In this document: piece by piece, positions 1-4,945 of the stretch
Layout: every line of letters begins with the position of its first letter
Numbering within the stretch: the stretch's first letter is position 1
NCBI GenBank assembly: GCA_021785155.1
Contig: JAJYGE010000344.1
Location: 1 to 5,480 of the forward strand
DNA: 5,480 nt
Direction of reading: 5' to 3'
Source of the DNA: Planctomycetota bacterium
GTDB taxonomy: Bacteria > Planctomycetota > Phycisphaerae > WQYP01
Program-made: the position numbers and the translations under genes
Notes under the pieces: generated by a model
Database searches by the model: none
Told to the model about the DNA's origin: nothing
The model's input: the letters and a program-made list of their open reading frames with translations, nothing else

Positions 1-167
1 GCAGATGGCCGGTTTCAGGCCAACCCTACGGGCGGGGGCCAAGGGGCCGTGGGCTTTGTCGCTCGTCGTCAACGTATGTATCCATACGTCATCCTCCTCG
101 CTTCGCGCCCACAACCCCTTGGCCCTCCGTCAACCCGTAATTACGGATGGAACAGGGCACTAGCCCT
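1..167. other. Non-coding region rich in short hairpins, 3' of the helicase
   Basis: Besides the 28-138 palindrome, three further symmetric sites are packed here: TGGCC/GGCCA (6-10 and 18-22, 7-nt loop), a 12-bp perfect palindrome CCGTAATTACGG (135-146), and AGGGC/GCCCT (154-158 and 163-167, loop ACTA) abutting the helicase stop codon. The last forms a hairpin immediately after the helicase coding end and may protect or terminate that mRNA. I see no credible gene on either strand; the left edge truncates whatever comes next. Confidence 0.5.
28..138. repeat. Long imperfect palindrome downstream of the helicase
   Basis: Nested complementary arms fold the whole stretch back on itself: ACGGG (28-32) with CCCGT (134-138); an 11-bp perfect arm GGGCCAAGGGG (36-46) with CCCCTTGGCCC (115-125); GTGGGC (49-54) with GCCCAC (107-112); and a central 7-bp hairpin ACGTATG (72-78) with CATACGT (83-89) around the loop TATC. 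It lies just past the helicase stop. No T-run follows on the minus strand, so it is not a textbook intrinsic terminator. A miniature inverted-repeat element or a bidirectional structural terminator are the two readings I can support. No similarity to the 1926-2043 repeat beyond a shared GGCCAAGGGG-like string. Confidence 0.6.
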
Positions 168-1751
168 TTAGCGGGAACCGCGGCGCGGGGGTTTGGAGCG
201 TCCAGCCTGGCCGGCATCACGCCGTTGTTGCCAAAATGGTACGCCGCCACCAGGGCGAGCTGGTTCCGAACGCGGTTGTCCCGGTGTCCCACCAAAACGG
301 CGGCCAGGATGAGCGTTACCGGCTCGACCGGATTGTGTACGCTGTCCGTCCGGCCTGGGACTGAAGGTACGTGGCGTATCGGAATACTGTCGCGATCCGG
401 ACTGCTCGCCGGACCGCTGGCGTTTTTCCCCGAACGGATGGTGTGTCGGGCGAGGCGTGGCATCAGGTTTGGCCGTGCGTCCAAACGGCCGCGGACCATC
501 GCCATCGGGACGGCGGTGGGCGGAGTTTTCGCGTCGTGCCCGATCATCAGCCTTGCGCTGGCGAATGGCGGCAATTCTCTGTGCAATGGGTATTTCAAGG
601 GATTCAACGGATTTCTGAGAGTAATCAAAATCGGGCAATGTCACGCGCGGTAAGCGTTTACCAATGGTCCGTTCAATAAATCTAAGATTCGATTCTTCAT
701 CCGGGGCCACAAAGGTAAATGCGTCGCCGGTGGCTGATGCCCGACCAGTGCGGCCGATCCGGTGGACGTAATCTTCCGGCACATGTGGGCAATCAAAATT
801 AATGACATGCGAAACATCGGCAATGTCAATTCCCCGTGCGGCAATATCTGTTGCGACCAGTACGCGGAATTTGCCTGCTTTGAATCCGGACAAAGCCGAG
901 CTTCGCTGTGCCATGGATCGGTTGCCATGAATCGGAGCGCAGGCAATATGGTTTTTATCCAAAGTGGCCGCCAGGCGATTGGCGCGGTGCTTGGTGCGGG
1001 TAAAACAGATTACCGATTCAAGTCCCTGATTTTCGAGGAGTTTGATCAGTAGCGCGGATTTCAAATTCTGCGCCACCGGATAGATAGCTTGCGTAATGGC
1101 CGCGGGTGGCGTGGTTTGTCGATCGATCTGGATCGTTACGGGATCTTTGAGCATTTCGCGCGTCAGTTGGCGGATTTCCCCCGGCATGGTGGCGGAGAAA
1201 AAGAGCGTTTGTCGCTTGGTTGGAAGCATTTTTAGAATGCGCCGAATGTCCGGTAGAAAACCCATGTCCAACATGCGGTCAGCTTCATCGAGGATCAGAA
1301 TTTCCAGGCCGTCAAATTTGGCATACGATTGCCGAAGGTGATCCAGTAGACGTCCGGGTGTGGCAATGAGAATCTCCGTGCCGGTACGAAATGCGTGTGC
1401 CTGCGGTCCCATACTCAAGCCGCCGATAATAGCGGCTCCCGATATTGGCGTATGAACCGCCAGGGAATTAAGATTTTCGAGGATTTGTGTGGCCAGTTCA
1501 CGGGTGGGTGTTAAAACCAGGGCCCGCGCCGTGCGCCGGCCATGTTGAGGCTGGCGACTCATCAAATGATGAATGGTTGGCAACATAAACGCGGCGGTTT
1601 TGCCCGATCCCGTGGCGGCACAGGCTAAAACATCTTTGCCTTCCATCGCCGGCGGAATCGCCTGAGTTTGAATCGGTGTGGGATGGGTAAATGCGAGGTC
1701 TTTGATGCCGCGCAGGATGTCGGCATGAAAGCCGAAAGAGGAAAAGGGCAT
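168..1751 (-). CDS. rhlE: DEAD-box ATP-dependent RNA helicase, RhlE type
   Basis: Cytoplasmic ATP-dependent RNA helicase of the RhlE subgroup, which remodels structured RNA in ribosome maturation and RNA decay. From the chosen start the protein is 527 residues. All core motifs are visible: Q motif with PTPIQ at 24-28, motif I AATGSGKT at 45-52, PTRELA at 82-87, TPGR at 131-134, DEAD at 155-158, SAT at 186-188, FTRTKH at 250-255, ATDIAARGID at 300-309 and HRIGRTGR at 330-337. Residues from about 400 to the end form a basic, Arg/Gly/Pro/Ser-rich, probably disordered tail, as in many RNA helicases. The frame opens 38 codons further upstream (1865), but I start at 1751: family homology begins at MPFSSFGF, TGGAG lies 4 nt before this ATG, and a good promoter -10 sits at 1866-1871, so an ATG at 1865 would precede the transcript. 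It is 386 bp from apt, so probably its own transcript. Family call is firm; the RhlE subgroup rests on remembered motif similarity. Confidence 0.96.
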   Translation of the reverse strand: MPFSSFGFHADILRGIKDLAFTHPTPIQTQAIPPAMEGKDVLACAATGSGKTAAFMLPTIHHLMSRQPQHGRRTARALVLTPTRELATQILENLNSLAVHTPISGAAIIGGLSMGPQAHAFRTGTEILIATPGRLLDHLRQSYAKFDGLEILILDEADRMLDMGFLPDIRRILKMLPTKRQTLFFSATMPGEIRQLTREMLKDPVTIQIDRQTTPPAAITQAIYPVAQNLKSALLIKLLENQGLESVICFTRTKHRANRLAATLDKNHIACAPIHGNRSMAQRSSALSGFKAGKFRVLVATDIAARGIDIADVSHVINFDCPHVPEDYVHRIGRTGRASATGDAFTFVAPDEESNLRFIERTIGKRLPRVTLPDFDYSQKSVESLEIPIAQRIAAIRQRKADDRARRENSAHRRPDGDGPRPFGRTAKPDATPRPTHHPFGEKRQRSGEQSGSRQYSDTPRTFSPRPDGQRTQSGRAGNAHPGRRFGGTPGQPRSEPARPGGGVPFWQQRRDAGQAGRSKPPRRGSR

Positions 1752-1860
1752 AATGCTCCAATAGATTAACCGATCCCACGCAAGTAAAACTGCGGGCCTC
1801 GGTGAAATTTCCCGCGTAAGCAACTCAACATTGAGGGGTTCATCGTCGGGAAGGATGACG
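1752..1860 (-). promoter_or_regulatory. Predicted long 5' leader of the helicase mRNA with small hairpins
   Basis: Between the candidate promoter and the helicase ATG there are two clear inverted repeats: CTCAA/TTGAG at 1824-1828 and 1831-1835 (2-nt spacer as written, so the real loop would open wider), and a GCGGG/CCCGC stem pairing 1792-1796 with 1811-1815 around a 14-nt loop. The ribosome-binding TGGAG is at 1756-1760. A long leader on an RNA helicase gene could allow cold or self-regulation, but nothing here proves this. The upper part is in frame with the helicase and could be read as an N-terminal extension; no family homology is seen in it. Confidence 0.3.
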
Positions 1861-1865
1861 GCCAA

Positions 1866-1894
1866 ATAATAGCAGATCGACTAAAACAAAGCAA
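1866..1894 (-). promoter_or_regulatory. Candidate sigma70-type promoter of the helicase
   Basis: Read on the minus strand: -35 TTGCTT (1889-1894), a 17-bp spacer, and -10 TATTAT (1866-1871) preceded by TGC, an extended -10. The -10 matches consensus at five of six positions and the -35 at three. Transcription would begin near 1859, leaving a leader of about 105-110 nt before the ATG at 1751. Seen by eye only. Confidence 0.42.
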
Positions 1895-1925
1895 ATTGCG
1901 GTAGTTCGCCGATCCGGTCCGGGGC

Positions 1926-2043
1926 GTGGCCATAAGTCCGGGCGTGGTGCATGGGGCGCGCCATCCCCCCTTGGCCGCGTATGCTTGCACCGCGCGTTTT
2001 ACGCGGAAATGCCACACCCCTGGTCGGGCACGCCCATCTGGCC
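1926..2043 (+). repeat. Dispersed intergenic repeat, copy A (helicase-apt gap)
   Basis: One of two related elements in the window. The core at 1974-2009 matches copy B (2959-2994) at 33 of 36 positions, and the left part (1926-1950) matches 2912-2936 at 19 of 25; the segments between core and arms align loosely with small gaps. The core contains a stem CCGCG (1990-1994) with CGCGG (2002-2006). The ends are complementary: GGGCGTG (1940-1946) with CACGCCC (2029-2035), and outside that GGCCA (1928-1932) with TGGCC (2039-2043). It lies between the helicase promoter and the apt terminator-like hairpin, so probably outside both transcripts. No coding capacity is apparent. The strand given is only the common orientation of the two copies. 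Confidence 0.7.
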
Positions 2044-2086
2044 GCTGCCAGGAGCGCGTGCCGTGGTGTGGCGAGAGAATACGGTC

Positions 2087-2130
2087 AAAATATCGCTGAC
2101 GGGGGTGGAGCCATGGCAGCAGCGATTTTT
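2087..2130 (-). terminator. Terminator-like hairpin after apt
   Basis: A 7-bp stem ATCGCTG (2092-2098) with CAGCGAT (2120-2126), 21-nt loop, extended by A/T pairs beyond a T-T mismatch. It begins within about 10 nt of the apt stop. On the minus strand the stem is followed by TATTTT; on the plus strand by a run of five T. It could work in both directions. The long loop and short U-tract make it a moderate candidate. Confidence 0.4.
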
Positions 2131-2137
2131 GTCAATA

Positions 2138-2662
2138 TTATTCACCGGCATAACTGATAACGCTATGGAGATCATATTTTGCAAACTTTTTACGGCCATT
2201 GAGAAAGCATAGCTCAATAAGAACCGCAATGCCGATGATATTACCGCCGAGGTTCTGCACGAGTTGGCAGCAGGCATCCATGGTTCCGCCGGTAGCCAAA
2301 AGGTCATCCACGAGCAGACATTTCTGGCCGCGCCGCACCGCATCACGATGGATTTCCAACGTGTCCTGACCATATTCCAAATCATAGGTGATGGAAGTTT
2401 TTTCCGCCGGCAATTTTTTGGGTTTGCGGATGGGAACAAAGCCGCAGGAAAGGGCCTGGGCCAGGGCGGTGCCAAAAATAAAACCGCGTGATTCCGCGCC
2501 GATGACCAGTTCCACGCCCTTGCCTCGAAAGGGATTGGCCAGTAACTCCACCGACAGCGCCAGTCCCGCCGGATCGCGCAGCAGGGGGGTAATATCTTTG
2601 AAAACAATTCCCGGCTTAGGAAAATCCGGCACATCGCGTATGAGTTTATGCAATTCCAACAT
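2138..2662 (-). CDS. apt: Adenine phosphoribosyltransferase
   Basis: Cytoplasmic purine-salvage enzyme converting adenine and PRPP to AMP and pyrophosphate. The 174-residue protein is close to the usual 170-185 of bacterial Apt. Visible hallmarks in order: the N-terminal IRDVPDFPKPGIVFKDITP (8-26), typical of Apt; GAESRGFIFG (55-64); PIRKPKKLP (77-85) on the flexible catalytic loop; the EYGQDTLEIHRDA stretch (96-108); and the PRPP-binding VDDLLATGGT (118-127) with its paired aspartates. The start is fixed by homology beginning at residue 2-5 and by GGAG (2672-2675 on the complement) 9 nt before the ATG. It diverges from skp across a 474-bp gap and is flanked on both sides by copies of the same intergenic repeat. 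No truncation or missing catalytic residue is evident. Confidence 0.96.
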   Translation of the reverse strand: MLELHKLIRDVPDFPKPGIVFKDITPLLRDPAGLALSVELLANPFRGKGVELVIGAESRGFIFGTALAQALSCGFVPIRKPKKLPAEKTSITYDLEYGQDTLEIHRDAVRRGQKCLLVDDLLATGGTMDACCQLVQNLGGNIIGIAVLIELCFLNGRKKFAKYDLHSVISYAGE

Positions 2663-2702
2663 CCAGGTTCACTCCAAAACAGGCCTGCCGATCCACGAAT
2701 AT

Positions 2703-2730
2703 ATGATACGCGATTGATTCAATTTTTCGA
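2703..2730 (-). promoter_or_regulatory. Weak candidate promoter of apt
   Basis: On the minus strand, TCGAAA (2725-2730) lies 16 bp before TATCAT (2703-2708). The -10 matches consensus at five of six positions and the -35 at four. The position, about 40 nt before the apt ATG, is right. An overlapping TATATT gives an alternative -10, so the exact site is uncertain. Confidence 0.25.
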
Positions 2731-2882
2731 GTCTGCTTCAAGTGCGGCGGATGCGGCCATAAATGGAACCTATGAACAAGCAAGCCGGGAATGGTGACAT
2801 ATTTATAAACTTTCGTCCGGAACATTCATATTTACCGCTGCCCAACGATGCACGTTTGTCATGCTGGTTTCATCCGATAAGG

Positions 2883-3022
2883 GTGACAATTGTGCCGCGG
2901 TACGATGCCGTGTGGCAATACATCCGGGCAGTGTGCCGGGCCACCCCATCGCCTTTTAGCCGCGTGTGCTTGCACCGCGTGTTTTGCGCGGAAAATCCAC
3001 GGGTGCCCGGAAATATTGTCAC
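2883..3022 (+). repeat. Dispersed intergenic repeat, copy B (apt-skp gap)
   Basis: Second copy of the element at 1926-2043, in the same orientation; the part shared with copy A is about 2912-3012. The core 2959-2994 differs from copy A at three of 36 positions and keeps the stem CCGCG (2975-2979) with CGCGG (2987-2991). Its boundary arms differ in sequence from copy A but are again perfectly complementary: TCCGGGCA (2923-2930) with TGCCCGGA (3004-3011), and further out GTGACAAT (2883-2890) with ATTGTCAC (3015-3022). Between the left arms is a smaller fold, TGCC/GGCA (2893-2896 and 2913-2916) enclosing CGG/CCG. It sits between the two divergent candidate promoters and so probably belongs to neither mRNA. 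The outer arms may be part of the element or flanking chance symmetry. Confidence 0.7.
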
Positions 3023-3054
3023 TCATCCGTACAATGCCGCGGCATCTTGGGCGC

Positions 3055-3083
3055 TTTATACATTCGCCGCTGGACGTTATAGT
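3055..3083 (+). promoter_or_regulatory. Candidate promoter of the skp-lpxD-lpxC cluster
   Basis: TTTATA (3055-3060), a 17-bp spacer and TATAGT (3078-3083). The -10 matches sigma70 consensus at five of six positions and the -35 at four. Transcription would start near 3090, about 47 nt before the skp ATG. There is no other equally good site between copy B and skp. Confidence 0.38.
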
Positions 3084-3136
3084 GCCGGTTTCGGCAAATT
3101 GGTGCCGTATGACTTGTTATTTATGGAGCAATCGAA

Positions 3137-3763
3137 ATGTATTACAGAATGACCCGATCCAAAACATTCCCTCTGCTTATAACCGCGTTGGCACTGTGTG
3201 TCGGCGGTTTGGGGGCACCCGCCGTGACCCGGGCGGCGGCAATAAAAATTGCCGTTGTTGATCTGGGAAAACTTACCCAGCAGCTTACAGAGCAATCTGC
3301 GGACCAACAGATCATGCAGAGTCGGTTGGCGCAGTTTAAGCAGGAAGTTAACACGCGTAAAAAAGCGATTCAGAAACTTGAAGAACCGCTTAATCCGCAA
3401 AGTGTCATTGCGCTGAAACCCGGTACCGCCGAATATAAGGCGCAGGAAAACAAACTTCTCAAAGCCAGCCTGAAGCTACAGGTTTTTGAACAATTCACCC
3501 AGGATCGGCTGAAAATTAAACAGCGCATGCTCACGGCGGATATTTACCGTGATGTTAATGACGCCGTGGCCCAATATGCCAAAGCGCATGGTATTGACCT
3601 CGTACTGGTAACACATAAATTTGATTACAACGTCACCAGTACACGTGATTTGATGCTGCAAATTGCCAATCGGGCGGTGCTGTTTCATGATGGCGCGGTG
3701 GACATTACACGTCATCTGGTACGGATCATGAATCAAGCGTACCAGAAGGCTCATCCGCAGTAA
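3137..3763 (+). CDS. skp: OmpH/Skp-family periplasmic chaperone
   Basis: Probable periplasmic chaperone that holds unfolded outer-membrane proteins. The 208-residue protein starts with basic residues and a hydrophobic stretch (about 11-30), then Ala-rich TRAAA at 31-35, a likely signal peptidase I site near 33/34. The mature protein opens with IKIAVVDLGKL (36-46), the first strand of the Skp/OmpH domain, followed by a long charged Gln/Lys/Glu-rich helical stretch (about 45-140) fitting the coiled-coil arms, then AKAHGIDLVL, the return to the core sheet. It has about 50 residues after that, ending NQAYQKAHPQ, so it is longer than E. coli Skp (161 aa); the DIT...N..Y tail resembles planctomycete OmpH proteins as I remember them. 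GGAG at 3125-3128, 8 nt before the ATG, supports this start; a second ATG at 3149 is less likely. Its place before lpxD is the conserved skp-lpxD order. Family assignment rests on architecture and context more than on strong motifs. Confidence 0.87.
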   Translation: MYYRMTRSKTFPLLITALALCVGGLGAPAVTRAAAIKIAVVDLGKLTQQLTEQSADQQIMQSRLAQFKQEVNTRKKAIQKLEEPLNPQSVIALKPGTAEYKAQENKLLKASLKLQVFEQFTQDRLKIKQRMLTADIYRDVNDAVAQYAKAHGIDLVLVTHKFDYNVTSTRDLMLQIANRAVLFHDGAVDITRHLVRIMNQAYQKAHPQ

Positions 3764-3881
3764 CGATCCGGGTGACAGGCGGCAAGTTCCAGGCGGGCTA
3801 TGAGTTGTCGTGTGTAACTTGGCGTATTGCTTGTTGCGCGGTGGAAATGCCGCAGGTAACATCTGTAACGGGTATAACGCC

Positions 3882-3887
3882 GGGAGG
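3882..3887 (+). promoter_or_regulatory. Strong ribosome-binding site fixing the lpxD start
   Basis: GGGAGG lies 5 nt before the ATG at 3893 and is the best Shine-Dalgarno sequence in the window. It fixes the lpxD start. The 129-bp skp-lpxD gap that contains it shows no convincing terminator or promoter, so read-through from skp is likely. Confidence 0.8.
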
Positions 3888-3892
3888 TTCTG

Positions 3893-4945
3893 ATGCCTTT
3901 TTCAGCGCTACAGGCGGCCGGGTGGTGTGGCGGAAAAATTGAAGGTGCTCCGGGACAATTGTTTGATTCCATGGAATCAATGGAATTGGCGCAGCAGAAC
4001 CAGTTGACCTTCATTGGAACCACACAGTACGCCCGCCAGTTTGAGCAATGCCGGGCCGGCGGAGCGGTGTGCAACGAAGATTTGACCGTGCCGCGACGGG
4101 TGGATCAGACGCTCATTCGCGTGTCCAATGCGGATCTGGCGGTGGCGGAAATTCTTGCTGAACTGGCCCCTTTACCGGATTTTCCACCACCGGGTGTCCA
4201 TAGCACGGCCATCATTGCAGATGGGGTAACCCTTGGATCTGATGTACGCATCGGTCCGCACTGTGTCATTCAGGCTGGGGCGGTCATTGGCGAGAATTCC
4301 GTGCTGATGGCGCAAAGTTTTGTCGGTCGGGATACCCGGATCGGCAGCGAATGTATTTTCTGGCCGCAGGTGGTGGTGCGCGATGGGTGCCGCATCGGCA
4401 ATCGTGTGATTCTGCATCCCGGTTGCGTGATTGGAGCGGATGGCTTCGGCTATCGCTTTGCGGACGGGCGGCACGTCAAAATACCGCAAATCGGCGGCGT
4501 GATTATTGAAGATGACTGCGAACTGGGGGCCAATACCACGGTTGATCGCGGGAAATTTTCCAACACCCTCATCCGACAGGGCAGTAAACTGGATAATCTC
4601 GTGCAGGTGGGCCATAATGTGCATCTTGGAAGGCACACGATTCTCGTGGCGCATGTTGCCATTGGAGGATCCGTTCAGGCCGGGGATTATCTGGTCATGG
4701 GCGGGGGTGCGGTGGTCGCCGATCATAAAACCATCGGAACCGGATCGCAGGTGGCCGGATTTTCCGCGGTGGTAACAGATTTGGCCGCTGGCGACCGTGT
4801 CGTTGGCGCGCCCGCGCGATCGGGTAAGCAATATTTTTCGGAACTGCGCGCGTTGCACAAGCTGCCGGCGCTGGTGCAAAAAATTCAGCAGCTTGAACAA
4901 CGGATAACAGAACTTGAATCCTCCACAAAAAACAATATCCAGTGA
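3893..4945 (+). CDS. lpxD: UDP-3-O-acylglucosamine N-acyltransferase
   Basis: Cytoplasmic acyl-ACP-dependent enzyme of lipid A synthesis, adding the N-linked acyl chain to UDP-3-O-acyl-glucosamine. The 350 residues match the usual length (E. coli 341). Domains: N-terminal uridine-binding domain with LTFIGTTQYARQFEQC (38-53); a left-handed beta-helix of hexapeptide repeats (about 100-290), with repeat units such as VTLGSD, VRIGPH, CRIGNR; the family signature GADGFGYRF (181-189) then VKIPQIG (195-201); TTVDRG (215-220); and LDNLVQVGHNVHLG (233-246), whose His241 aligns with the catalytic His239 of E. coli. The C-terminal helix (about 315-345) is Gln/Glu/Leu-rich, as in the trimeric family members. 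It follows skp and, with the lpxC start proposed here, overlaps lpxC by 32 nt. No damage is seen. Confidence 0.97.
   Translation: MPFSALQAAGWCGGKIEGAPGQLFDSMESMELAQQNQLTFIGTTQYARQFEQCRAGGAVCNEDLTVPRRVDQTLIRVSNADLAVAEILAELAPLPDFPPPGVHSTAIIADGVTLGSDVRIGPHCVIQAGAVIGENSVLMAQSFVGRDTRIGSECIFWPQVVVRDGCRIGNRVILHPGCVIGADGFGYRFADGRHVKIPQIGGVIIEDDCELGANTTVDRGKFSNTLIRQGSKLDNLVQVGHNVHLGRHTILVAHVAIGGSVQAGDYLVMGGGAVVADHKTIGTGSQVAGFSAVVTDLAAGDRVVGAPARSGKQYFSELRALHKLPALVQKIQQLEQRITELESSTKNNIQ

Larger units (their letters stand above)
1752..2137. other. Helicase-apt intergenic region, no gene
   Basis: This 386-bp gap contains, from left to right, the helicase leader, its candidate promoter, repeat copy A, a short unassigned stretch (2044-2086) and the apt terminator-like hairpin. 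Small open frames cross it on both strands but have no family resemblance, and some run through the repeat or the start of apt on the opposite strand. The layout suggests apt and the helicase are separate transcripts although both are on the minus strand. Confidence 0.6.
2663..3136. other. Divergent apt/skp intergenic region, no convincing gene
   Basis: This 474-bp gap carries a candidate apt promoter near 2703-2730, repeat copy B, and a candidate skp promoter at 3055-3083. Bases 2740-2880 are relatively AT-rich in places and show no motif I recognise. A plus-strand open frame (2763-3152) spans it, but it runs straight through the repeat, overlaps the skp start and has no family resemblance, so I do not call it. 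Confidence 0.6.

Noticed and set aside
1..167. Integron attC site or tRNA-like structure in the hairpin-rich left end
   Set aside because: AAC-containing strings occur, but a paired GTTRRRY/RYYYAAC arrangement does not; no cloverleaf with a T-loop sequence could be drawn.
89..628. 179-codon minus-strand frame overlapping the helicase tail
   Set aside because: It is an alternative reading of the GC-rich, low-complexity helicase 3' end and of the palindrome; no protein family signal.
1752..1865. 38-residue N-terminal extension of the helicase
   Set aside because: The ATG at 1865 lies upstream of the predicted transcription start, and RhlE homology begins at the ATG at 1751, which has TGGAG before it.
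1926..3022. CRISPR array
   Set aside because: Only two repeat copies, imperfect, about 1 kb apart and separated by a gene; no regular spacers.
2763..3152. 129-codon plus-strand open frame in the apt-skp gap
   Set aside because: No family resemblance, no good ribosome-binding site, it reads through repeat copy B and overlaps the skp start. Most likely chance.
3764..3892. Separate promoter or terminator between skp and lpxD
   Set aside because: Only short scattered repeats such as GTAAC and weak 4-5 bp symmetries; no properly spaced -35/-10 and no hairpin with a T-run.
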